Source: Myxococcales bacterium
GTDB taxonomy: Bacteria > Myxococcota_A > Polyangia > Polyangiales > Polyangiaceae
Assembly: GCA_016706225.1 (NCBI GenBank)
Contig: JADJKB010000025.1
Span: 62,001 to 126,000 of the forward strand
DNA length: 64,000 bases
Reading direction: 5' to 3'
In this document: one piece after another, positions 43,601 through 51,426 of the stretch
Layout of the letters: each line of letters opens with the position of its first letter
Numbering within the stretch: the first letter of the stretch is position 1
Made by a program: the position numbers and the translations under genes
The notes under the pieces: generated by a model
The model's input: the letters and a program-made list of their open reading frames with translations, nothing else
Databases searched by the model: none
What the model was told of the DNA's origin: nothing

Positions 43601-43775
43601 CATCGGCCTCGGGGGTCGCTCCCGCCAGGCGTGCTCGGTCAGTGAGCGAGCGCGGGTGAACGTTCAGCGGCGCATCAAGGCTGCCATCTCTCGGATCGCT
43701 CACGTGGCCCCGGAGCTGGGCGTGTACCTCCGGCGTGCGGTGCGGACCGGCACTTATTGCTCATTTCGCCCCTAA
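40632..43775 (+). CDS. Large AAA/TPR signalling ATPase with conserved C-terminal winged-helix-like end
   Basis: 1047 residues. Residues 8-310 are an AAA_16-type NTPase: LLGRDSATATLRDSL, Walker A SGEAGIGKT (38-45), Walker B VVWVIEDLHAAD, and the GGNPLFV sensor. Residues 350-880 are helical TPR-like repeats (GAFDRAYAMHQRMERVR, NHAEALRICEEV). The end has WQLEYIEASFMLRDSRGLWL, ERARVNVQRRIKAAI and VRTGTYCSFRP, a block I recall from the tails of many large bacterial ATPase regulators. Role: probably STAND-type regulator with an unknown trigger. Start is ATG 40632; the frame upstream is not coding-like. Confidence 0.8.
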   Translation: MSADTELELLGRDSATATLRDSLARAVAGRGGVVLLSGEAGIGKTVLAESVAREATKMGARVAMGRAWEYSDAPPYFPLVPCLRSVGVELETGGAGRAPFEVWDATLSALASAASAAPVVWVIEDLHAADMQTLDVVAFLARTVRAIRVLLIVTARSEDPRLGEAAAQRLARIALDGIELRLEALERDDIAELAQRVSGRALSYRTVARLSELTGGNPLFVAECARGIRTASPAESAPEDLVLPPNLRQAVAERVSLLPEGCRRLLTMAAVLGRDFDAAVLHRMRGSSPAQTIDALEPALRAGVIDEVDAGRFRFRHVLVRDAVEEAISAEDRVAIHALAEGAIGAEEGASSEFLVERARHALAGASTRESAALALSLAARAASRLEEQGAFDRAYAMHQRMERVRKVGLAAPASPEERLELARIAREAGNHAEALRICEEVSAHARTSHDASLLGNAAWVRGADLRPGVVDGSLVALLEEALAAQPEGESTALRWRLLARLAAARQPAPDEPALLDMARHAIARARELGDAALMRDVLYFAGAVLVDTAPYAERMALASELLERALEANDVGKALRAHARLAADRVETGDFLGFDDGVERMLAISNDAGQPRHRWRPLLFASMRAQMSGRFDQSERFLVEASQLAGLTDDPALALSLVAHRMRRARLMHHDEQALMALDEYESSMRGIPHGELVVRALRLGCLARQRDTARVTLKLAELGPREATLWERGFQAWLAEAYALAGSEEQRQRAREFFAPSAASELPVSHVAITYEGPTARMLGLLDASVGEHALAERRLRRALEKAQSDGLRPWVAQLRFDLATVLVSAGRQQDAGVLFADASALARELGMDGLARRASELVPNFHRRDTSQGSHPSPPRLSLTRHGEMWQLEYIEASFMLRDSRGLWLLARLVEHAGEEMHVLVLASDEDGALVESNAGDALDPQARRRYAARLRELEGELEEARSNSDLGRVARLDAEIDALETELSRAIGLGGRSRQACSVSERARVNVQRRIKAAISRIAHVAPELGVYLRRAVRTGTYCSFRP

Positions 43776-43782
43776 TGGCCCT

Positions 43783-43802
43783 GATGGAACGCTTGTTCCA
43801 TC
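43783..43802. promoter_or_regulatory. Perfect 8-base inverted repeat with 4-base spacer
   Basis: GATGGAAC-GCTT-GTTCCATC lies just after the ATPase stop and 64 bases before the monooxygenase-like gene. The GAAC-N4-GTTC core is the shape of a dimeric repressor site; it could also be a small hairpin, but no T-run follows. Confidence 0.5.
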
Positions 43803-43865
43803 CCGGGTCACGACGCCTCTTCGAGCCCAGGCGCAGCCAAGCGCCGCGGCAATCAGGAGAGAGTC

Positions 43866-44171
43866 ATGATCGTCGTCCGTTTCAAGGTCAAGTGTCAGCC
43901 CGGCAAATCCGAGCAAGCGATGGCAGCGTTCCGGGAGGTCGTCGAAAAGAGCCGGCCGTTGGCGGGGGTGGTCAGCTTCGACGTTGGCTGGGATGTCGTC
44001 GACTCCGACGCCTTTGTCGCGACGGAGGTCTTCGCCGACCGCGAGGCGCTCGGACGGCAGGAGGCCTTGCCCTGTGTTCAGAAGACAATCGCTTTGCTCG
44101 GATCGATCGTCGCGGCTGCGCCGGAGGCGACCCTCTTCCACGTGGCCTCGTCCGAGCCCCACGGAGGTTGA
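43866..44171 (+). CDS. ABM-domain (antibiotic biosynthesis monooxygenase fold) protein
   Basis: 101 residues, one ferredoxin-like ABM domain: MIVVRFKVKCQPGKSEQAM, FREVVEKSRPLAGVVSFDVG, VATEVFADREALGRQEALP and FHVASSEP. AGGAGAGAG before the ATG gives a strong start. Members are small dimeric monooxygenases or haem/quinol-related proteins; many act in stress. A strong hairpin follows its stop. Confidence 0.85.
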   Translation: MIVVRFKVKCQPGKSEQAMAAFREVVEKSRPLAGVVSFDVGWDVVDSDAFVATEVFADREALGRQEALPCVQKTIALLGSIVAAAPEATLFHVASSEPHGG

Positions 44172-44188
44172 TGGGAGAGCGGGAGCCG

Positions 44189-44218
44189 GGCCGAGCGGGG
44201 CAGTTGTCCCGTTCGGCC
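44189..44218 (+). terminator. Strong hairpin after the ABM gene
   Basis: An 11-base stem GGCCGAGCGGG/CCCGTTCGGCC (one G-T pair) with an eight-base loop begins 17 bases after the ABM stop. No U-tract follows, so Rho-assisted termination or mRNA end protection is more likely than classic intrinsic termination. Confidence 0.45.
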
Positions 44219-44358
44219 GCTGCGCCCGAGCGCGATCGTCGCGCCGGGATGAGGTTGGCTTTGCGTCCGTGAAGTCGTCGTTCGGGCGTATGCTGCCGCC
44301 CAGGCGGCGCGAACAGAGAGACTCGGCTGCAGTCAGCACCAACCCCAGGGAGAACGAA

Positions 44359-45696
44359 GTGAAGAAGGGCAGCGCATGCCTGGCGGAGGCGGAGCCCGTC
44401 AGGGTGATCGAGAGGATCCCCGTGAAGGCCGAACACCGCGTGGCGGCGCGGGACATCAAACAAGAAGCCATTCCGGTGCCGGAGCACCTGGCGCTCGAGC
44501 CGGAGCTTGCCCGCGGAGGCATGGGGCGCATCCACCCTGCGCTGGATCGGAATCTGCTTCGCCCCGTCGCGCTCAAGCGCCTGGATCGTCAGCTCGCCGA
44601 GGATCGCTTCTATCGCGACGGCTTCGTGGCCGAGGCACAGATCACCGGGCAGCTCGAGCATCCGAACATCGTGCCGGTCCACGAGCTGGGGATCAGCAAG
44701 AAGGGAGTGCCCTACTTCACGATGAAACTGGTCCAGGGGAAGCATCTGGGAGCCTGGCTCCGGGACCCCTCGCGTCCTCCCGGTTCCACCGAGAGGCTGC
44801 AAGAGGGTTTGGAGATCTTCCTGAAGGTCTGTGATGCCGTGGCCTACGCGCATCATCGCGGCGTCATTCATCGCGATCTGAAGCCCGAGAACGTGATGAT
44901 CGGCGACTTCGGGCAGGTCTACCTGATGGACTGGGGTCTCGCGCGACTCTCGAAGAGCCGCCCGGCATCCAAGGACAAGTCCGCGATGGAGGCGCACGGG
45001 CCCGTCGGCACCGCCGACTATCTTGCACCCGAGCAGGCCCGCGGCAACCCGCAGGAAATGGACGAGCGAAGCGACGTGTTCGGTCTGGGTGCGCTGCTCT
45101 ACGAGATCGTCAGCGGGCGGACGCCCTACGGCATGCTGAAGAAACAAGCGGAAATCCTCGCGCGCGCCGAGGCGGGCGAGGTCGTGCCGATCGAGACCGC
45201 GACCGTGGGTCTGGCGGTGTCCAAGCGATTGTGTTCGATCGTCGACCGCGCCGTCGCAGCTGAGCCGGCCAAGCGGTTTCAGACGGTGCTCGAGCTTCAA
45301 GAGGACGTGCGGCGGTTCCTCCGCGGCGGGCTGTATCTGCCGCAGAGGGTCTTCGAACCGCGGTCGCTGATCGTGCGCGAAGGGGACGAAGGAGATGCCG
45401 CGTACATGATCGTCAGCGGTCGCTGTCGTGTGTTTCGCGAGACCCCCGAGGGCGAGCAGACGCTCGGCACGATGGATGCGGGGGACGTGTTCGGCGAGAT
45501 GGCCCTACTGCTCGACGAGCCCCGCGCCGCGAGCGTGGAGGCCGAAAACCAGGTCACCGTGCTGGTGCTCGACAAACGCACCCTCAACGAAGGTCTGGGT
45601 ATCGAAGGTTGGAGCAGCAAGCTGGTCCGCGCACTGGCCGAGCGCTTCCGCAGCCTGGAACAGCAAGTCAGGGATTCGGGCGTCGCGCGCGGGTGA
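44359..45696 (+). CDS. Ser/Thr kinase with C-terminal cyclic-nucleotide-binding domain
   Basis: 445 residues from a GTG with AGGGAGAACGAA before it (an ATG at 44290 is in frame). Kinase domain about 46-310: ARGGMGRIH loop, VALK lysine, HRDLKPENVM, an altered metal motif MDWGLARL in place of DFG, GTADYLAPEQA. Residues about 325-430 are a cNMP-binding domain (VREGDEGDAAYMIVSGRCRV, GDVFGEMALLLDEPRAAS). Together these suggest a cytosolic kinase gated by a cyclic nucleotide or c-di-type ligand. Its stop abuts the stop of the opposing regulator. Confidence 0.88.
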   Translation: MKKGSACLAEAEPVRVIERIPVKAEHRVAARDIKQEAIPVPEHLALEPELARGGMGRIHPALDRNLLRPVALKRLDRQLAEDRFYRDGFVAEAQITGQLEHPNIVPVHELGISKKGVPYFTMKLVQGKHLGAWLRDPSRPPGSTERLQEGLEIFLKVCDAVAYAHHRGVIHRDLKPENVMIGDFGQVYLMDWGLARLSKSRPASKDKSAMEAHGPVGTADYLAPEQARGNPQEMDERSDVFGLGALLYEIVSGRTPYGMLKKQAEILARAEAGEVVPIETATVGLAVSKRLCSIVDRAVAAEPAKRFQTVLELQEDVRRFLRGGLYLPQRVFEPRSLIVREGDEGDAAYMIVSGRCRVFRETPEGEQTLGTMDAGDVFGEMALLLDEPRAASVEAENQVTVLVLDKRTLNEGLGIEGWSSKLVRALAERFRSLEQQVRDSGVARG

Positions 45697-47547
45697 TCAG
45701 AGCCCGTGGCGCAACCGCTTGCGATAGAGCGTCGTGCGGTGCATGCCAAGCAAGCGTGCTGCATCACCGGCGTTGTAGTGGGTGCGGCTGAGCGCAGCCT
45801 GGATGCGGGCCTTTTCGTCGCTGACTTCCGAGCGATCCGGGTGCGAGCTCTCTCGGGCAGTGCCCGCCAGAGTTCCGGACGCGGGCGGGCGCAATTCCAC
45901 CGGACGGCTCCGGAGCTCGATCGGCAGGTCGGCGAGCTCGATCGTCGGACCTCTCGCAACTACGGCCGCGTATTCCATCACGTTGGCGAGCTCGCGAACG
46001 TTGCCGGGCCAGTGGTGGGACAACAAAACCTCCAGGCTCGCCGCGGCGAGAGTGCGCCGCTCCGCATGATCGCGTTCGGCAATGCGGGCCAAGAAGTGCT
46101 CGGCCAGGATGGCAACGTCTGCGCGCCGCTCCCGCAGCGGAGGCAGAGTCAGCGGAACGACGCGCAAGCGGTAGTACAGATCCTCCCGAAAGCGGCCTGT
46201 CGCCACCATGCCGGCCAGATCTCGGTGCGTAGCGGCGATGATCCGGACGTCCACAGCCACCGATTTGGTACCGCCGACGCGCTCGAAGCTTTGTTCTTCG
46301 AGCACCCGCAAGAGCTTCGCCTGCAGCTCGATGGGCAGTTCCGCCACCTCGTCCAGGAAGATGGTGCCCGTATGAGCCACCTCGAACCGTCCGAGTTTTT
46401 GAGCGGTAGCGCCCGTGAACGCCCCGCGCTCGTGGCCAAAAAACTCGCTCTCCAGCAGATCAGGCGCGATGGCCGCGCAGTTCACGGCGTGGAACGGTCC
46501 CGCCGCGCGTCGGCTGCGGCGATGGATCTCGCGGGCCACCAACTCTTTGCCGGTGCCGCTCTCACCCTGCAACAAGATGGTCGCGCCACTCTTGGCGACG
46601 TGGTCCACCAGCTCGAAGAGCGCCTGCATGTTGGGGCTGCGAGAGATGATGCGGCCGTAGGCGTAGCCCTCCAGCTCGCGGGCTCGGCGCTCTTCTTCCG
46701 TGAGATCGCGCACGTACAAAAGCGCGCCGTCTTGCCCCTCCGCATGCCTCATCGGAGACAGCGCCACCAACACGGGCACCGGACCGTCGCCACGTTCGAT
46801 CAGCATGCGCTGGGGACCCAAGCGTTCGCCAGTCACCAACACGCGCCGAGCGAGAGCACCCAGAGCGACTCCCGTGACTTGTTCGATGGGGCGCCCGAGA
46901 ACGTCGGGCTCCCGCTTGCCAAGCGCCGCTTCGGCCGGAGCCGAAACGAAGCGGATCGCGGCGTCGTTGCCGAAACCGACGATTCCTTCGGTACCGTTGT
47001 CGAGAACGGAGCGTAGCAACGTCTGTTGGAGCTCCGCAGCGCGGCGGGCGTCTTGAGTCGCCGCCTCGCGGGCGTTCCAGGTCGTGACGTCGCGCATGAC
47101 CTCGATGCCGAGCATCGGCTTGCCGTCAGCATCAGAGAGCGTCGTCGCACTCTTCAGGATCGCGAGCTTTCGTCCGTCACGCGCCTGGATGGTGAGCGGT
47201 ATGTCGCGCATGGCTCCGAACTCGAAGACGCCACACCTCGTTTCGCAGACCGTGCAGTGGATCGCCCGGTCGCAGGGCTGACCCACCACATCTTCGCGCG
47301 AGTAGCCCGTAAGGGCCTCTGCCGCGCGATTCCAGTAGATGATGTGGTGATCAGGTCCCACCAGAAAGACGGCGTCGGTCAGCAGGTCCACCACGGACTC
47401 CCAGAATTGAACGGGTCCACCGGTCGTAGCGAGTGCTGCTTCCAAACCCATCACCTCCCTGCCGAGCGGAAGGTCGAGCAACGATCGGACCGCGCTCGGT
47501 TCAGGCCGTGCGGCAATCGGAAGACGGCGGGGAGGTGGGTCGCCCAT
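45697..47547 (-). CDS. PAS-containing sigma-54 enhancer-binding activator
   Basis: 616 residues. Two PAS regions (about 50-160 and 170-285), the AAA+ domain about 300-530 with Walker A GESGTGKELVA, GAFTGA loop and Walker B FLDEVAEL, and a Fis-type helix-turn-helix at the end (NAGDAARLLGMHRTTLYRKR). The first PAS has four close cysteines (C92, C98, C101, C105: GQPCDRAIHCTVCETRC), suited to a redox or metal-sulfur sensor. It is divergent from the sulfur operon, whose promoter is sigma-54 type. The likely job is activating that operon. Confidence 0.93.
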   Translation of the reverse strand: MGDPPPRRLPIAARPEPSAVRSLLDLPLGREVMGLEAALATTGGPVQFWESVVDLLTDAVFLVGPDHHIIYWNRAAEALTGYSREDVVGQPCDRAIHCTVCETRCGVFEFGAMRDIPLTIQARDGRKLAILKSATTLSDADGKPMLGIEVMRDVTTWNAREAATQDARRAAELQQTLLRSVLDNGTEGIVGFGNDAAIRFVSAPAEAALGKREPDVLGRPIEQVTGVALGALARRVLVTGERLGPQRMLIERGDGPVPVLVALSPMRHAEGQDGALLYVRDLTEEERRARELEGYAYGRIISRSPNMQALFELVDHVAKSGATILLQGESGTGKELVAREIHRRSRRAAGPFHAVNCAAIAPDLLESEFFGHERGAFTGATAQKLGRFEVAHTGTIFLDEVAELPIELQAKLLRVLEEQSFERVGGTKSVAVDVRIIAATHRDLAGMVATGRFREDLYYRLRVVPLTLPPLRERRADVAILAEHFLARIAERDHAERRTLAAASLEVLLSHHWPGNVRELANVMEYAAVVARGPTIELADLPIELRSRPVELRPPASGTLAGTARESSHPDRSEVSDEKARIQAALSRTHYNAGDAARLLGMHRTTLYRKRLRHGL

Positions 47548-47563
47548 GCTGGTCCGGGAATAG

Positions 47564-47605
47564 TTGCATCAAATAGATGCATCCGGAAGATGCAGCATTT
47601 GCATC
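47564..47605. promoter_or_regulatory. Iterated TGCATC half-sites, probable enhancer (UAS) cluster
   Basis: Within 42 bases there are GCATC-AAATA-GATGC (47566-47580), the palindrome GATGCATC (47576-47583) and GATGCA-GCATT-TGCATC (47589-47605). They lie about 75-115 bases upstream of the -24 element at 47679, the usual place for an activator binding site. Confidence 0.7.
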
Positions 47606-47677
47606 ATTGCGCTGCGACCTTTCGAAAGGCTCCAGCAAATCACAGCTGAATCGGGCAAATGCCGCACTGAGTCAACT

Positions 47678-47693
47678 TGGTCCGATGGTTGCT
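47678..47693 (+). promoter_or_regulatory. Predicted sigma-54 promoter of the sulfur-oxidoreductase operon
   Basis: TGGTCCGATGGTTGCT has GG-N10-GC, a perfect TTGCT half and two changes in the -24 half. GC ends at 47692, 14 bases before the ATG at 47707, so the transcript starts about three bases before that codon. Confidence 0.65.
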
Positions 47694-47706
47694 CTCATGG
47701 CGGTTC

Positions 47707-49914
47707 ATGGCTGGCATTCCCGACACGTCGCGCCGCAGCTTCCTGAGTCTGACAGCCGGAACGCTCGCGGCGGCCATGGCGCAGCGATTCTTGCCGACCG
47801 GGCCCGCCCGGGGCCTGCCGTACTCGAACGATCCGGGTACCGACGGACGGCTGGTGCGCTCGGTCTGCGAAGTCTGCTTCTGGAAGTGCGGCATCCAGGC
47901 CCACGTGCAGGGAGAGCACATCACCAAGATCCAGGGCAACCCGCTGCATCCGCTCTCGAACGGTATGCTCTGTCCGCGCGGGACGGGTGGCGCCGGCCTC
48001 GCGCACGATCCGGATCGGCTCGTCAAGCCGTTGCTGAGAGTGGGCGCGCGGGGCTCGGAGAGTTTCAGGCCCGTCTCCTGGGACGAGGCGCTCGGGTTCA
48101 TTGCGGACAAGTGGAAATCGATCCGCGACAAATACGGACCCGAGAGCGTCGCGCTGTTCAATCACGGCGCCGGCGCGTCCTGGTATCGGCACCTGGTCTC
48201 GGCCTGGGGTTCGCCCAACATCGCGGCCCCGTCTTTCTCACAGTGCCGTGGTCCACGAGATGTCGGGTTCGATCTCACCTTCGGCGCCGACCCGGGCTCC
48301 CCGGAAGTGCTCGACATCCAACATTCCAAGTGTCTCGTGCTCATCGGCTCGCACCTCGGCGAGAACATGCACAACACGCAGGTGCAGGAGTTCGCCGAGA
48401 TGGTTTCGCGAGGCGGCGATCTCATCGTCGTTGACCCGCGTTTCTCCGTAGCCGCGTCGAAGGCTCGCACCTGGATGCCGATTCGACCTGGCACGGACAC
48501 CGCGCTGCTGCTCGCTTGGATCCACGTGCTGGTCACCGAGAAGCGCCATCAGCGCGAATACGTGGAGCAGTTCGCTACTGGCCTGGACGAGCTCGCTGCG
48601 CACGTTGCGGCGTTTTCTCCCGAATGGGCCGCCGCGGAGACCGGGCTCGATCCGCACATGATCCGCGAGACCGCCCGGCGCATGGCCGGGGCGGCGCCCG
48701 CCACAATCATCCACCCCGGTCGGCACACCACCTGGTACGGCCCCGCGGATCTGCATCGCGTGCGCGCAATGGCGATCCTCAACGCTTTGCTGGGAAGTTG
48801 GGGGCATCGCGGAGGCTTCTTCGTCGCAAACAGCATGAAGGCCGCGCCGTATCCGACGCCCAAGTATCCCCAGACCAGGGGTCCCGCAGACCGCCTCCCG
48901 GGTGAGGCGCCGCTCGCCCTCGAGGCGCTCACTCAGGGCATTCGTCGCGCGACGCTGGACGGCAAGCCCTACCCGATCCGGTCGTGGTTGGTCTATGGCA
49001 CGAACCTCATCCACGCCTTGCCCCAGAGGGCAGAGACGCTGAAGGCCATTCAGGCCCTGGATCTCTTGGTCGTCGTGGACGTCTTGCCGGCCGAGATCGC
49101 GAGCTACGCCGACGTCGTGTTGCCGGAAGCGTCGTACCTCGAGCGTTATGACGACTTGATAGCCGTGAAGTGGAGGCGCGGGGGTATCGCACTACGCCAA
49201 CCGGCCGTGCCACCTCCGGGAGACGCGAAGCCGGGCTGGTGGATCACCAAGGAGCTAGCCAAGAAGCTCGACCTCTCCGCCTTTTTCCCCTGGGACGACA
49301 TCGAGGGGTACTTGCGGGAGCGTTGCCGCCTTTCGAACATCGATTTCGAAAAGCTGAAGACAGACGGCGTGGTGCTCGCACCGGAGAAGCCGACGACGAT
49401 TGAAGACGGACTGGCCCTATCGTTCGCGACGGAGTCGGGAAAGATCGAGCTGGTATCGGAGCGCTTGAAGCGGCTCGGTCAGCCGGCGTTGCCCGTGTAC
49501 GAACGACCCGTCGAGGCCCCACCGGGTTTCTTCCGACTGCTCTACGGGCGTGCGCCCGGCCAGACCTTCGGGCGAACCGCGAACAACCGACAGCTCGGCG
49601 AGCTCAGTCATGGCGATCGGGTTTGGCTCAACGCCAAGGTCGCGAGAGACATGGGGATCGCCGACGGCGACCTGGTCCGGTTGGTCAATCAAGACGGGGT
49701 GAAGAGCAACCGCGTTGCAGTGAAGGTGACCGAGCGGATCCGGAACGACTGCGTGTTCATGCCGCACGGCTGGGGACACACCGCAAAGGGGCTGCGGTAT
49801 GCGGTCGGCAAGGGGGCGGACGACAGCGAGCTCATTACCCATGCGCCGGCGTGCCCCGTGATGGGGGGGACCGGCATGCGCGGCAACTTCGTGGCCCTGC
49901 AGAGGGAGGTCTGA
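47707..49914 (+). CDS. Tat-exported molybdopterin oxidoreductase, polysulfide/thiosulfate reductase A-like
   Basis: 735 residues. Twin-arginine signal SRRSFLSLTAG (R9-R10). The 4Fe-4S motif is C54-x2-C57-x3-C61-x27-C89. A Cys at 180 (FSQCRGPRD) sits where the molybdenum ligand is expected in PsrA/PhsA-type enzymes. Further blocks: HPGRHTTWYG, DVVLPEASYLERYDD, LYGRAPGQTFGRTANN and HGWGHTAKG. It should transfer electrons to or from an inorganic sulfur compound outside the cytoplasm. Expected partners follow at once (FeS and NrfD subunits). The start has no good ribosome site and lies 14 bases after a sigma-54 promoter. Confidence 0.92.
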   Translation: MAGIPDTSRRSFLSLTAGTLAAAMAQRFLPTGPARGLPYSNDPGTDGRLVRSVCEVCFWKCGIQAHVQGEHITKIQGNPLHPLSNGMLCPRGTGGAGLAHDPDRLVKPLLRVGARGSESFRPVSWDEALGFIADKWKSIRDKYGPESVALFNHGAGASWYRHLVSAWGSPNIAAPSFSQCRGPRDVGFDLTFGADPGSPEVLDIQHSKCLVLIGSHLGENMHNTQVQEFAEMVSRGGDLIVVDPRFSVAASKARTWMPIRPGTDTALLLAWIHVLVTEKRHQREYVEQFATGLDELAAHVAAFSPEWAAAETGLDPHMIRETARRMAGAAPATIIHPGRHTTWYGPADLHRVRAMAILNALLGSWGHRGGFFVANSMKAAPYPTPKYPQTRGPADRLPGEAPLALEALTQGIRRATLDGKPYPIRSWLVYGTNLIHALPQRAETLKAIQALDLLVVVDVLPAEIASYADVVLPEASYLERYDDLIAVKWRRGGIALRQPAVPPPGDAKPGWWITKELAKKLDLSAFFPWDDIEGYLRERCRLSNIDFEKLKTDGVVLAPEKPTTIEDGLALSFATESGKIELVSERLKRLGQPALPVYERPVEAPPGFFRLLYGRAPGQTFGRTANNRQLGELSHGDRVWLNAKVARDMGIADGDLVRLVNQDGVKSNRVAVKVTERIRNDCVFMPHGWGHTAKGLRYAVGKGADDSELITHAPACPVMGGTGMRGNFVALQREV

Positions 49915-49917
49915 GCC

Positions 49918-50451
49918 ATGCGTCGCGTGATGGTCATCGATGAAACCCGCTGCGTCGGCTGCGAGGCGTGCGTGGTCGCATGCAAGAACGAAAACGCGGT
50001 GCCGCCCGGCCAGTACCGCGACTGGGTGGTGCAAGAGCTGCGCGGCGAGTACCCGTCGTTGGAGCTCCACATTCGCTCCGAACGCTGCATGCACTGCACG
50101 GACGCACCTTGCGTGAGCAACTGCCCCACCGGCGCGAGTCACTATCGCGGCGACGGTACGGTCCAGGTCGACCGCTCGCTGTGCACGGGTTGCCGTGCGT
50201 GCATCGCCGCCTGTCCCTACGATGCGCGTTTCGTTCATCCGGACGGTCACGTGGACAAGTGCACGCTCTGCGTCCACCGCCTGGACAAGGGTCTGGGAAC
50301 CGCGTGTGAAGAAATATGTCCGACTGGCGCCATTGCCGTCGGCGATCTCGACGATCCACGCTCGGTGGTCTCGCTGCGCCTCCGGCGCGGGTCTTCTTAC
50401 ACCGTGAACCCAGAGGCCGGTACACGGCCCAACGTCTCGTACGTCCGTTGA
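49918..50451 (+). CDS. Four-cluster ferredoxin-type subunit (PsrB/PhsB/NrfC-like)
   Basis: 177 residues, starting three bases after the catalytic subunit. Sixteen cysteines in four groups: CVGCEACVVAC, CMHCTDAPCVSNC, CTGCRACIAAC and CTLC...CEEIC. These are the standard pattern for four [4Fe-4S] clusters that wire the molybdenum subunit to the membrane subunit. No signal peptide is needed, as it is co-exported with the Tat partner. Confidence 0.92.
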   Translation: MRRVMVIDETRCVGCEACVVACKNENAVPPGQYRDWVVQELRGEYPSLELHIRSERCMHCTDAPCVSNCPTGASHYRGDGTVQVDRSLCTGCRACIAACPYDARFVHPDGHVDKCTLCVHRLDKGLGTACEEICPTGAIAVGDLDDPRSVVSLRLRRGSSYTVNPEAGTRPNVSYVR

Positions 50452-50463
50452 GGAGAACGACTG

Positions 50464-51417
50464 ATGAATCCCCACATCGAGATCGAATCGACCCGCGGCC
50501 TGGCCGGGGCCCTCGGCGGTACCTTCTGGGGCTGGGAGATCCCCACCTATCTCTTCCTGGGCGGGTTGGTCGCCGGGCTCATGCTCACGGTCAGCGCACT
50601 TGCGATCATCCGGGGTCGCGATCGAGTCACGAGCGCGATGCGCACGGGCATCCTTCTCACTCCGTTCTTGCTCAGCCTCGGGATGGGGGCGCTGTTCCTC
50701 GACCTCAGCTACAAGACCCACGTATTCCGCTTCTACACGGCCTTCCAGCCGGCCTCGCCGATGTCCTGGGGCTCCTGGATATTACTCCTGGTCGTGCCGG
50801 TGCAGCTGGGACTGATCACCGCGCTGCCGCCACAATGGCTGGCCGACAGCGTGGCGGCTCTCAGCGCAACGCAGCGCCTGGTGCCCCTCGCGAAGTTCTG
50901 CGAGCGCCACCTACGCGGGCTCGCCCTCGCGGGCGTGGTCACGGGTGCAGCGTTGGGCGTGTACACGGGCGTGCTGTTGTCCGCCACCGTTGCGCGTCCG
51001 CTGTGGTCGAGCGGCGCTCTGGGCGCGCTCTTCCTGGCATCAGGCACGTCCTCCGGTGTTGCCGCGCTCATGCTCATGGAGCACGAACACGCCAGCCACT
51101 CCTCCTTGGCCCGACTCGACGTGCTGCTCATCGGTGTCGAAATTGCGTTGCTCGCGATGTGGCTGGTTGGACTGTTGGGACAAGGCCCGCTGTACCGGGA
51201 GGCCGCAGCGACTGTGCTCGCGGGAGCCTACGCACCCGCCTTCCTCGGTTTCGTGGTCTTCGGTGGATTGCTCGTGCCAGCGGCGCTGGAGCTCCTGGCG
51301 CTCCGGGGCAAAGCCATGACGTCGAGGAGTGTGCCGGCCCTGGTGCTCGTCGGCGGCTTCCTGCTCAGAGTGGTCGTGATCTACGCGGGGCAGACCGGCG
51401 GATTTGTCCGCGCTTGA
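50464..51417 (+). CDS. NrfD/PsrC-family quinone-reactive membrane subunit
   Basis: 317 residues with eight to nine transmembrane helices. The N-terminus GGTFWGWEIPTYLFLGGLVA, and FLDLSYKTHVFRFYTAFQPASPMSWG (positions 80-105) with its Phe-Tyr-Pro-Ser block, are typical of NrfD/PsrC. The family moves electrons between quinol and the FeS subunit. Spacing to the previous gene is 12 bases, so the three form one complex. Confidence 0.9.
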   Translation: MNPHIEIESTRGLAGALGGTFWGWEIPTYLFLGGLVAGLMLTVSALAIIRGRDRVTSAMRTGILLTPFLLSLGMGALFLDLSYKTHVFRFYTAFQPASPMSWGSWILLLVVPVQLGLITALPPQWLADSVAALSATQRLVPLAKFCERHLRGLALAGVVTGAALGVYTGVLLSATVARPLWSSGALGALFLASGTSSGVAALMLMEHEHASHSSLARLDVLLIGVEIALLAMWLVGLLGQGPLYREAAATVLAGAYAPAFLGFVVFGGLLVPAALELLALRGKAMTSRSVPALVLVGGFLLRVVVIYAGQTGGFVRA

Positions 51418-51426
51418 GAGGTCGAA

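Noticed and set aside
47550..47568. TGGTCC...TTGCA pattern before the PAS activator gene
   Set aside because: Spacing between GG and GC is 13, not 10, so it is not a sigma-54 promoter.
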